A stretch of DNA of 64,000 bases, from contig JAAOMT010000586.1 in the NCBI GenBank assembly GCA_016748015.1, forward strand, positions 1-64,000, written 5' to 3'. Position 1 is the first letter of the stretch. Each line of letters begins with the position of its first letter. The translations under genes were made by a program, and so were the position numbers. The notes beneath the pieces were generated by a model. The model was given only the letters and a program-made list of their open reading frames with translations. It was not told the origin of the DNA and ran no database searches. Below are positions 36,781-45,590 of this stretch, one piece after another. This DNA comes from Geosiphon pyriformis (taxonomy: Eukaryota > Glomeromycota > Glomeromycetes > Archaeosporales > Geosiphonaceae).

Positions 36781-38362
36781 AAAATTGTTATCACAATGAA
36801 TGGTGGAGAAATAACTGCCAGTCGACGTCTTAAAAAGAAAACAAGTACTAATAAGCGAACGTTTTACTACTGAGATCGCAATACGCCGCTTTGTCAGAAA
36901 ACGTATCTCAATATGTTAGGAATTGGACTCATTTGGAAACCGTCAGAAATCATCTGGCAACGAATGGTATTGTGTCGCGCATTCACAGTAACGTAAAACG
37001 ACTGCCGCGATGGAAAACCAAAATAACCATTGATATTACCATCGCTACCGCCGTGAAGAATTTTCTCGAAAACTATGCTGAAATTCATGGGTTACCAAGT
37101 CCTGGTAAAAATGTTAATCGCATTACTCAATCGTTTACACTCTTGCCAGCTGAAACTAGTTACAAATCGGTCTATCGTAATTTTATTGCAGGTCTTGAAA
37201 ACAATAGCACGTTGAAATTGTTAAAATATGATGCGTTCCGAAGTTATGGCACCAATTAACGCCATATATTCAAATCATGAGTCCAAGAACGGATTTATGT
37301 GACACGTGCCAACATTTTCGGAACGGCCTACAATATAATGCTCGAAAGGAAGAAGCGAAAGATTTACTAAAAAGATACAAAGAACATTTAGTTAAAGGCT
37401 AAATTAGAGAGAAATTATTACAACAAAAATACAAAATTAGCAGAACAACAGAGGAAATTGGTAAACGAACATTTTATAACAAGAGGTAAAGCTGATTATT
37501 GTAGCGTTGATGCTACTGCTCATTATAGTTACGATTGAGCACAAAATGTTCACGTACCCCATTCCGATCAACAGGTAAGTAAAATATATTATCTCAGTCC
37601 GCGTAAAGTACATTTATTTGGTATTCAAGATGAAGCAGTAGGCGAACAAATTAATTACGTTCTCGATGAAGACGAAATTATCGGCAAAGGCCCTAATGGC
37701 ACACTAAGCATGGTATTCGACGGGATTAAGAAATTGAATAGAGGTGAAAAACATTTAAAGATTACTTGTGATAACGCCGGTGGTCAGAATAAAATTAATG
37801 CTACCATTTGATTTTATCTATATTTAGTAGTTTGCAGTTATTATGAAAGTATCGAACTAAATTTCATGGTACCTGGACATACTAAATTCAAATGTGATGG
37901 TAATTAAAAAACTCTAGAAAAACAACTGTAGATTGTGTGGACCATATTGTTGAGGTTGTGAAAAGATCGAGTACAGCAGGATTAAATAAAGCTCAGTGTT
38001 ATGACAACGGAAAAGGCTTTCAATACTTAGAACTTAACTCTGTATTGGGGATTTTCTTTAAAAAATTGAGTAGTTTGCAGAAATACCAGCATTTTCTATT
38101 TGAAGCAACTCGACCTGGAATTGTCAAAGCCCAGCTGGTTGCTAATAGTGCTTTTACTGAATTTAATTTATTGAAAACCAGAAAAGCAACTGTTTCTGAA
38201 ATTACTAAAGAAATTAAATCTTTATCAATTTTAATATTAACACCGCCTCCATTGGATTACAAAAGGCAAGAATACCTTTATCATAATATTAGCCCATTTT
38301 TCAGAGATGAATTTAAAGACATTACTTGTCCCAAGCCAGTATTAAATGTAATCAAGTAAATT
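36781..38362 (+). mobile_element. Decayed transposon-type protein gene (DUF7869-like)
   Basis: Pieces in shifting frames follow the order of a widespread eukaryotic transposon-associated protein family. In order: RNWTHLETVRNHLATNGIVS (about 36915), KNFLENYAEIHGLPSPG, TSYKSVYRNF, MSPRTDLCDTCQHFR with a CxxC pair (37277, new frame), HYSYD then a TGA then AQNVHVPHSDQQV (37521), LSPRKVHLFGIQDEAVGEQI, ITCDNAGGQNKINATI then a TGA, FMVPGHTKFKCDG, and finally an intact frame (37937-38359) with RSSTAGLNKAQ and FFKKLSSLQKYQHF. At least three frameshifts and several stops make it dead. I recall the family as DUF7869; a profile search would settle it. Two stops are TGA where Trp would fit, which leaves open that it belongs to the code-4 block next to it. 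Confidence 0.6.
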
Positions 38363-38406
38363 TTATATTAAACAAAAAAATGTTTAAATAAACTTTGTTT
38401 TCTTAA

Positions 38407-39255
38407 TTAATCGCACTTACGTTCAATAACTAAAATAACTATTTTCTCGTTAATTAATAAGTAAATGCTTAACATAATAACAATAGTAAAAACTGTTCCT
38501 AAACTTATTCAAGGAGTTCAATTAAATTGTTTTTCTCTATTTATTTGGGCTTCTAATCTAGCTAATTCTTCCTTTTTTCTTTGCAATTCTTGTTCGTGCA
38601 GAGGAGTTCCACAAATATTTTTAATTTCTCATTCTTTTTGTTCGATCTCACTTCGTAATTGAGAAATTATTTGCTCCTTTCCTCAGTTTCTTTCTCTTCA
38701 TTCTCTCAATGCTTGTTCTTTATGTTTAAGATAGTCTTTATCACCTCTTCATTTTAAATAGTAAGCTTCAGGATCTCTTAATTTTTCAGCTATTCTTTCG
38801 TTTTCCATGGTGCCAACAAATTTACCGGCTTTATTAAGTGGTCTTCCTTCTCCGCGGTTTTTGCCTCATCATTTTTGTAAAGTGAATTTGGGAAACAGCA
38901 CAAGAGTAATATTATCCTCTTTTCACCCTTTTTCTAGTTGATCTATTTCAGAAAAGCTTTCTCCCCAATTCTTTCGTTTTTCTTTTTCATTCATTAACTT
39001 ATTTTCTTTTCCTACTTGCAGGGAAATATAGAAATCGTGGCAATTAATTTCTTCTTTCATTTTTTGCATTAATACCTGTAATACTTCGCCAAATTCTTTT
39101 CAAATTGAGGGTTCTAGTGATAAGAATTCGTCATTTGAAACACGTTGCTTTGGTTCAATAGTAGTGTATCCAAAAGCTATTTCGTTGTGTAATCTCGAAA
39201 TCACTGCTTTTTTCAGCAATAATATTATCTGCAGTGGGTTGCAAACCTTTTTCGG
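38407..39255 (-). pseudogene. Code-4 ORF: coiled-coil protein with C-terminal membrane segment
   Basis: Open for 282 residues on the minus strand only if TGA is read as Trp. Ten of eleven Trp positions are TGA, for example SIWKEFGE, LQKWWGKN, LKWRGDKD, LREWRERNWGK and FNWTPWISLG. The protein has a basic/Gly segment (GKNRGEGRPLNKAGKFVG), then a long charged coiled coil (LRSEIEQKEWEIKNI, ELQRKKEELARLEAQINREK), then a hydrophobic C-terminal helix (LGTVFTIVIMLSIYLLI), so a tail-anchored or membrane-tethered protein. There is no plausible start. Just upstream, a six-A run seems one base too long, and removing the shift would join it to the HIT-like segment, so this was probably the C-terminal part of one larger protein. 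Under the nuclear code it is riddled with stops. Bacterial (mollicute) origin is inferred from the code. Confidence 0.75.
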
Positions 39256-39268
39256 TTAACTCTACTTG

Positions 39269-39705
39269 CTAGGGAGTGGCTGATTTATATTCTTTTGCTC
39301 AACACTCATTTCCGTAACTTTCTTTGTATTTTGGAACTATACGAGCAAAAAAATGAGGAGAGTTTTGACCAGCAAGGTTTCCTGTTGGTATAGTAAAGCG
39401 GAAGCCTGCAGGATGGTAAACTTTGTCTATCTTTTTCATGGTATCCTTAAGAACTGGCAATATTTCGTTTCATTCATCGATGTTCATAAATCTTACGTCT
39501 TTAATATGCTTTTTCCTTGACATCACACAATGGGCTTTTGCATTGGGACGAATATTGGCAAAAGTAAAAAAACTTCCTCCTAAGTCAAATACATAGCAAT
39601 CATACAAACCCTTTTCGCGAAGAACTACACTGTCACAGCCAAGGCAGGCTTCTTTACAATCAGATTTGAGACAAGCATAATTAGGTGTATTGTCTAAATT
39701 AAAGG
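39269..39705 (-). pseudogene. Code-4 HIT-like segment
   Basis: A minus-strand frame with the layout of HIT-family proteins: FANIRPNAKAHCVMSRKKHI, then IDEWNEILPVLKDTMKKI, GFRFTIPTGNLAGQNSPHFF and ARIVPKY. The Trp in IDEWN and the one in NECWAK are TGA. HIT proteins are small nucleotide hydrolases with a His triad, HxHxH; here the motif reads H-F-F-A-R, so at least the second His is lost and catalysis is doubtful. It begins at a frameshift out of the zinc-ribbon frame near 39700 and ends at TAG 39269-39271. The preceding segment has more Cys pairs (CLKSDCKEACLGC), suggesting one zinc-ribbon/HIT/coiled-coil protein broken by two shifts and one stop. Confidence 0.7.
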
Positions 39706-40121
39706 TAAAATGTGTGGAATTGCTCGCCTTTTTCAATTTTGTTTGAACAATTAGTACACCAAGAACAAACATGGTGTTTGCTGTCTTCATAGACACTAAC
39801 ATCTCAATGAAGATAGATTTTACATTGAGGGCAAGTGGCGACAATTCTGTCTCACTTTCATTGGCCATGCTCGTTTAACCGTTTTACTCTTCAAGGCCAA
39901 TCACCACCCTCTTTATTCTTAAATTTTTCTATAGCTTCTCTAAAAATTCTCTTTTTGTTCCTTTCTCATTTTGCACATTTATTTAGTTTTTGTTGCACCA
40001 TATTTTGTGTGCAATCTCAACAGCAAAATTTGTTGGTTCTTTCTTCAGTGTTAGGTACTGGAACTGAAAAATTATTCTCTTCCTTTGTATTATTACAATT
40101 AAAACATTCTCTTTTAGTCAT
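39699..40121 (-). pseudogene. Code-4 ORF: Cys-rich zinc-ribbon protein
   Basis: From ATG 40121 to TAA 39699 this frame is 140 residues if TGA is Trp, and stops after 34 residues if not. Six of eight Trp are TGA (residues 35, 52, 77, 88, 90, 106); two are TGG (75, 121). It has paired cysteines typical of zinc ribbons: CFNC (6-9), CCWDC (33-37), CPQC (97-100), CSWCTNC (119-125), with a basic helix between (KKRIFREAIEKFKNK). It probably binds zinc; no family named. The reading frame then shifts into the HIT-like segment. Alternatives are a fungal mitochondrial origin, since that code also uses TGA as Trp, but no mitochondrial protein resembles it. Confidence 0.75.
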
Positions 40122-40250
40122 GATTACTTATTAATATAGTAAGTTTTAAGCAAAAAAAAAGAGCAAAATAACTATTTATTTAAAAACGAAAAGAACTTTT
40201 TAAATTAAACTGAGAGTAGCACATTAATATCCCATTAATAAAGCTGAATA

Positions 40251-40422
40251 CAGTCAACTCTTTTTATAAGGACCTTTTTTATAAGGATCCGCTGTTTATA
40301 AGTACCACCTGCGCTTTCCCAAATCGTAGATTCTTAATGATTCTACGCTTCATATAACGACCGCTGCTTATAACGACCGATTTTGCTTTGCCCGAGGTGG
40401 TCGTTATAAAGAGAGTTGACTG
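40251..40422. mobile_element. MITE with TA target duplication (pogo/Tc1-like ends)
   Basis: A 172-base nonautonomous element. Left end cagtcaactctttttataag and right end complement cagtcaactctctttataac form inverted repeats of about 25 bases, flanked by TA on each side (40249-40250, 40423-40424). Inside are repeated ttataaggacc and cttataacgacc motifs, also in inverted arrangement. It has no coding capacity. Termini resemble those of pogo/Tigger-type elements, so a DDE transposase in trans moved it. Confidence 0.85.
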
Positions 40423-40442
40423 TAGATGATATTTTGTTTGTA

Positions 40443-40709
40443 TTAATATTTTTCGTCCAGATGTTTTTGTCTTTTGTTTTGTAATGGTACATCATTATCC
40501 TGCTTTCTTCTCTTAATGTTTATTATTTTTCGTTCTTCTTGGTAAATTTCATAAGTAATTTTTTCTTTATCTAGATATTCCTGGAGAGTTTGGGTATTAT
40601 TGATTTTAAAAACGTATGGAGCAATTTTTTCTCGTTCTTTTTTTAGAATGCTTCTAATAGTACTGTAATTCTTGGGTTCCATGGTGGATTTAATGTAAAC
40701 AAGTTTCAT
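40443..40709 (-). CDS. Small charged hypothetical protein, possibly part of the bacterial-like block
   Basis: An 88-residue minus-strand frame from ATG, very rich in Lys, Glu and Arg (LKKEREKIAPYVFKINN, NIKRRKQDNDVPLQNKRQKH). It has no Trp, so the genetic code cannot be tested. It is on the same strand as the code-4 frames and upstream of them, separated by the MITE, and its composition is like theirs and unlike the AT desert to its right. No family recognised. Confidence 0.4.
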   Translation of the reverse strand: MKLVYIKSTMEPKNYSTIRSILKKEREKIAPYVFKINNTQTLQEYLDKEKITYEIYQEERKIINIKRRKQDNDVPLQNKRQKHLDEKY

Positions 40710-41859
40710 ATTATAATTTTATATAGAGATAGGCCTAATAATAACTGCAAGTAAAACGTTTATCTCATTTTGACACCAAATTTAATACAGATTTAAATAT
40801 AATTCAGCTATTATTTAAAATTATAAAACTTAACAAAAAAATTATAAAATTTTTTAAAATAAATACAGTTTATATATAATCAATTACTTAAGTTAATAAA
40901 GCTATGCTAAATAAAAAACACAAAAGAATTTATTAACAATATTGATATTTTTTAAATTTTAAAAAACTTTTTTTTGTTAAATTAAAACAAATTAGTTAAC
41001 TATTGTTTATATTATTTATAAAAAATATTTTATTTTTAATATTTAAATTCAAAATACTTTTAAGATTTACAATAATAAATTTATTTTTAATAATTAAACT
41101 TTTTTTTTGTATTTAATTCTTAATTTAAAATTTAGTAGCCAAATTTGAATTTAATAGTTTATTAAAATTTTTTGGTATTTAATTCTTAATTTAAAATTCA
41201 GCAGCCAAATTTGAATTTAATAGCTTATTAACATTTTTTATTAAACAGATTTTTTAATTCAAGTTTTAAAAACCAAATTTTTGGTTATAATTATATATAA
41301 TATGATATTAACATATTTTTTAGTTATAAGCTAAAAATTTTGTAAATATACTAAAAGCATTTTTTTAAAACTTAATACAATTAAAAAAAAATCAAATTTC
41401 TCTTATTAAAATTTTTTTTACATAAAAACATGTAATTTAAATCTTTTTTATATTAAACACAAAATATATTAAAATATTTGAAATTATATAACCACAATAA
41501 ACATTTTTTATAAAAAGGTTTCAAACAATAAGTTTTAAAATTAAAAGTTTTCTAATTAATAAATTCAAATTATATATATTTATTAGAATATTAATAGTAA
41601 TCTAAAATAGTTTTAATTAGTTTTAATAATTAATTATATATAGTTTATTATATAATTTATGTTTAATATGTAATAATAAAATTATATAAAATAATTAATA
41701 TTATTAGCAAAAAAATAATAATAAATATTTTATAAATTTATAATATTTATGATTTTTTTAAATAATAATAATTTTTATAAAGCTATTTAAAATATTATTT
41801 ATAAAAAAATCAATTAATTAAAATAATAATAATTTTATTACAAAGTTTAATTTTTTTCT
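40710..41859. other. AT-rich intergenic, contains a 66-base tandem repeat
   Basis: Extremely AT-rich with no gene. A 66-base unit is repeated in tandem at 41109-41174 and 41175-41240. The stretch ends at the 5' side of LINE A. Confidence 0.6.
41109..41240 (+). repeat. Tandem direct repeat, 2 x 66 bases
   Basis: Two adjacent units starting gtatttaattcttaatttaa, each containing ccaaatttgaatttaatag; a few substitutions separate them. Confidence 0.85.
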
Positions 41860-41979
41860 CATTAATCTCCTGACCACAATAAGAGCAGAAGATTTTTTGT
41901 CATAGAAATAGCTTTTTTTTTTATTTCTTATCCTTGGTTTTTACAGTTATTTTTCTTTTTATATTTTTTTTTGTTGCTA

Positions 41980-43923
41980 TGGATTTGGTAAGCTTTTCTG
42001 TTGGTAGTTTAAGTATTGGTTTGGCTGAATTGAGGACCCAGTCTAGTGGCAAGAAGAAAGCTCATGTGAATAGTGTGTACTCTCACAGTCTATCATTCAA
42101 GAAGCTAAAGAAACCTAAAACTAGTAATGTGGTTAACTTGTCTGTTGGCCTTATAAGCTTGGGAGATATTGGTGATACCAATGTTGAGTCTGTAGTGTCT
42201 TGAAGAAGTAAAGTTAAAAGTGTTTATAACAATGTAAGTGGTCTTTCAGATGTTGAAAATATGGCGAACATAATTGCTGAAGAAACCAGTTATGCAGAAT
42301 CAGGTAAGGATGATAATATTGATAAAACTATGCTGAAAAAAACTTACACTCAGACATATATGCTGAGCAATCTACTAAAGCAACCTGTGTTTAAACATAT
42401 GAGTAATGATGATAAAGTGCTGGAACTTCTTTTTCATGTAGTTGTTAGATTTAATCAATTGTTAACTGTCAGATCACATGTCCTGAATAGGTGCAATTTT
42501 GAACCAGTCAAATTTTTTGTATTGGATATTGAGTTATCTGCTGTACTGGGTGAAATTATTAGTGATAAATTAATTGCAGTCAAAAAAATTTTTTATTGAG
42601 TTGATGGTTTTAGGAAGGCTTTCACTCCCTTAAAATTTCCAGAAATTATTAGATCATTATTTATATTTAAAATGAGTTTAAAAAAGGCTAAAGAAATAGC
42701 AATTAGTGGGAAGATTTTGGTTAATGATGATCTCAGGAAAGTAAACAGCCAATCGGATCAGGAAGTAATCATCAAGGAGATCTCAGTTGATCTTTCCAAA
42801 TCGGCTATGGAGTCTGTTTTTTCCAAGTTTGGCAGAATTATATCAATTAAGATACAACTGATTGGTCTATAACAAAAGACTTTAATAGAATATGAATCAT
42901 TTGAAATAGCTAATTTGGTCACAGCTAAGTGGTCTGTTTTTTATGAAAAAAAATTCTGTTTGTGTAGCAAAGACAGTTGAAGATAAACAATTGTGGACAT
43001 TAAGAGATTTACATTGGGTCTTGCTTTATACTTTTCCAATTGAAACTATGGCTATAATTTTTCTGGTTTGTTGAAATTATATGATGGGAAAACTTGTTTT
43101 ATTGGCCATAATTTCAGTTCATACATGAATGATAAATGTGTGATAATGTGTTTTGCTAATGAAGCATCTAAATTGGCTGTTATTAGTTCTATTCTAGTGT
43201 TTAAGAGTGTAAATTTATGCTGAGCTGGTCTTTCTTTGGTCTATTGCACCAAGTATAAACAATTTGGTCATATTTCTGATGTGTGTTCAATTGGTGAGAA
43301 TTCTAGAATTCATGATAAGTAGGTGGTAACTTCTTAGAATTGTGTCTACTTGGCCAATATTTATAAAAAAAAGCAGACATTTATTGCTTATCTGGTTTCT
43401 TTTGGTGACAAGACTTGGGTCCAAATTGCTGGTAGTTTTTTCTCTTGTGTGATCTCGTCAGATTCTGTTGGTGCTGGTTTATCTTTGGGTATAAAACCCA
43501 TTTCAATGGTCTTCAATTTTTTTGGTAATCCTTATTTGGTTGATTATTTGGCTTCTTTAGAACACTTTTTGAAGCTTTTGTCAGATCAGGTTTTTGTTAT
43601 CATAAAAAAACTGACTTGTTAAATTGGTGCCTTTGGTAAATATGCTTTATGTATTTTTTCTGGTTGCTCAAACATCTTTGGCTTCTAATTTGAATTTGGA
43701 TATAACTTTAGATGTTATGGTGATGTCTTCTGCCCCCTCTTTTTTGGTCATTATGGACACAATCACTGACTTTAGCTTGAGTAATTTTAAAGTTTTGATT
43801 ACCAAGATGAGTAGATTGGAATCTAAGATGGTGGCTTTAGAAGTATCAGTTAAATTGGTTTTGAACAGGTTGAATTGCTTGTGTTCTGATTTGGATTTGT
43901 CAGCTTTTTTTACTCCTCAATGA
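41980..43923 (+). pseudogene. LINE A ORF1, RNA-binding protein remnant
   Basis: Fragments in order: a basic N-terminal part (SSGKKKAHVNSV, SFKKLKKPKTSN), an acidic part, an RRM-like segment (EVIIKEISVDLSKSAMESVF, then FGRIISIKIQLIGL, a stop at a conserved Trp, QKTLIEYESFEIANLVTAKW), and a zinc knuckle written C-x2-Y-x4-H-x4-C (CTKYKQFGHISDVC) in which the second Cys has become Tyr. The C-terminal part (43624-43923) has a helical segment (LESKMVALEVSVKLVLNRLN). ORF1 proteins coat the element RNA in the particle that is integrated. Stops and shifts make it nonfunctional. Confidence 0.7.
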
Positions 43924-44748
43924 GTAATTTAGTATAGAAAATTGCTACATGTAATGTTTGCAGTATCAATGTTTCTGCTAAGTAAAAAGACATTATCTGT
44001 TGGCATAAAAATTCTGGAAATTTGGTTTTGATAGTTATGAAAACAAAGTTAAGGTCTAGCTATAGACCATTGATTAAGGATAGATTTAGTGGGGTTAGAG
44101 TTTTTTTATCTGAATTGAACAAAAAGTTTCTTGGTGCTGGAGTGGCAATTATTATGGACACTTCTCTGGCTTATTATGTGTGTAAGATTTTTGAAGTGCC
44201 TGGCTGGCTTTTTTCTGTCAAGTTACTTTTTAAGAATAAATTTTTTGTTTCAATTCTGGGGTTTTATATTAGTGCTTCCCTGACTGTTTGTTTTTCTCAG
44301 ACTGGTAATATCAATTCTCTGATAGCTAAGACTATGAATGAGTCTTTTTTTGTTGTATTAGGTGAGAATTTTAATGAGAATGGTTCCTGCAGATGTGTGA
44401 GTTTTAAGAAGTGTCTTGATTTAGAACTGGTTAATTCTTTGTTGAAATGTTTATTTGTTAAGAATTTAACATGAAAAAATTCAAGAAGTGTAGAAAAGAC
44501 AATTGATTACATGTTCATTTCTTTAAATTTAGTTAATGCAGTGGTAAATCACAATGTTTTGAATATTAGTAAATATTTTAATACTGATCACTATGTGGTT
44601 TTTATGTCTATAGGTTTAGGTGGGCTTTTGAATATACAGTTAAACTTTATTTGCAAGCAAGCTAATAGGAACTGATAAAAATTTGATTTTAAAAGTGCTG
44701 ATAATATGAAGTAGAATAATTTCAAAGATGCTGTTACTCATAGAATAT

Positions 44749-45590
44749 AAAAAGTATATTAGCATATAAATTAGCCAATCAGAAGTAGACATAGTAAATA
44801 TGGAATTTTAGGATTCCTCTCAGAGGAATTGCAGGATTCCAAGAATTTCAGAATTTTCATATAAGAAATTGCAGAATTTCAGAATTCCAGGCTAGAGAAT
44901 TGAAGAATTCAAAGAATCTCATACAATAAAATTTATGTATATAGCAGTAGTATTAGAAGCTAAAAAATTAGTCAAGTAGACTTCAAAAGTAAAGAAGACT
45001 AAGAATCAGTAAAACTCTCAGAGTCAATTAGACTCGCAGGTCATAATTATTAAATATCTTTTCTTTAAAAAATAGAATACTATAACTTGAAGTAAAATCA
45101 CTTTCATATTAATAAAATTATCCATTATTCTTAAATCCATGTTATTATTCACTACTTAACCTGCTGGCACAATAGCTCTTGATTATGGCTATTAACAGAA
45201 CACTTATTTTTTATTTTATTTTCTTTATTTCTTTATTTTCTTTTATTTTCTTTTATTTTCTTTTGTTATTCACTAAATTGATTAAAAAGATTAAGTACTA
45301 AGTTATTGATGTCAAGGATTGCCTGGTAAAAGACTTCTGCAAATAGCTAAAGCACGTAAAAAAATTACAGATTACTTATCAGAGAAATACTGGCCATTAA
45401 GCTGAAGAAAGAAATTAACAGAATTGCAATTCTGGGAAGCTATAAATAAACAACTATTGAATCTCTGTCTATTATACAAAAGACTCAACAAAAAACCTTC
45501 AGATAACAACACCTTTAGATTACTATCATCGCAAATAGCTTTTAAGCACCAAGTTATGAGTTTTGTTATTTGATTTGAGACCCCAAATAA
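44749..45590. mobile_element. About 0.85 kb insertion inside LINE A ORF2
   Basis: LINE B runs directly from the end of the endonuclease (KFEEDTVANAAMF) into the next domain. LINE A has the same flanks (NNFKDAVTH and AANTAMFSDEF) about 850 bases apart. The intervening DNA begins with imperfect repeats of gaattgcag/gaatttcag/gaattc motifs (44810-44930), has a (TTTTCTTTTATT)n run at 45205-45265, and no long frame. It could be a solo LTR or a MITE. I could not fix terminal repeats or a target duplication by eye. Confidence 0.5.
45205..45265 (+). repeat. TTTTCTTTTATT-type tandem repeat
   Basis: Pyrimidine-rich tandem array of ttttcttttatt-like units inside the insertion in LINE A. Confidence 0.8.

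Noticed and set aside
38407-40121. Fungal mitochondrial DNA copy (also reads TGA as Trp)
   Set aside because: The encoded pieces (zinc ribbons, HIT-like, coiled coil with tail anchor) are not mitochondrial genes. A mitochondrial source cannot be fully excluded without a search.
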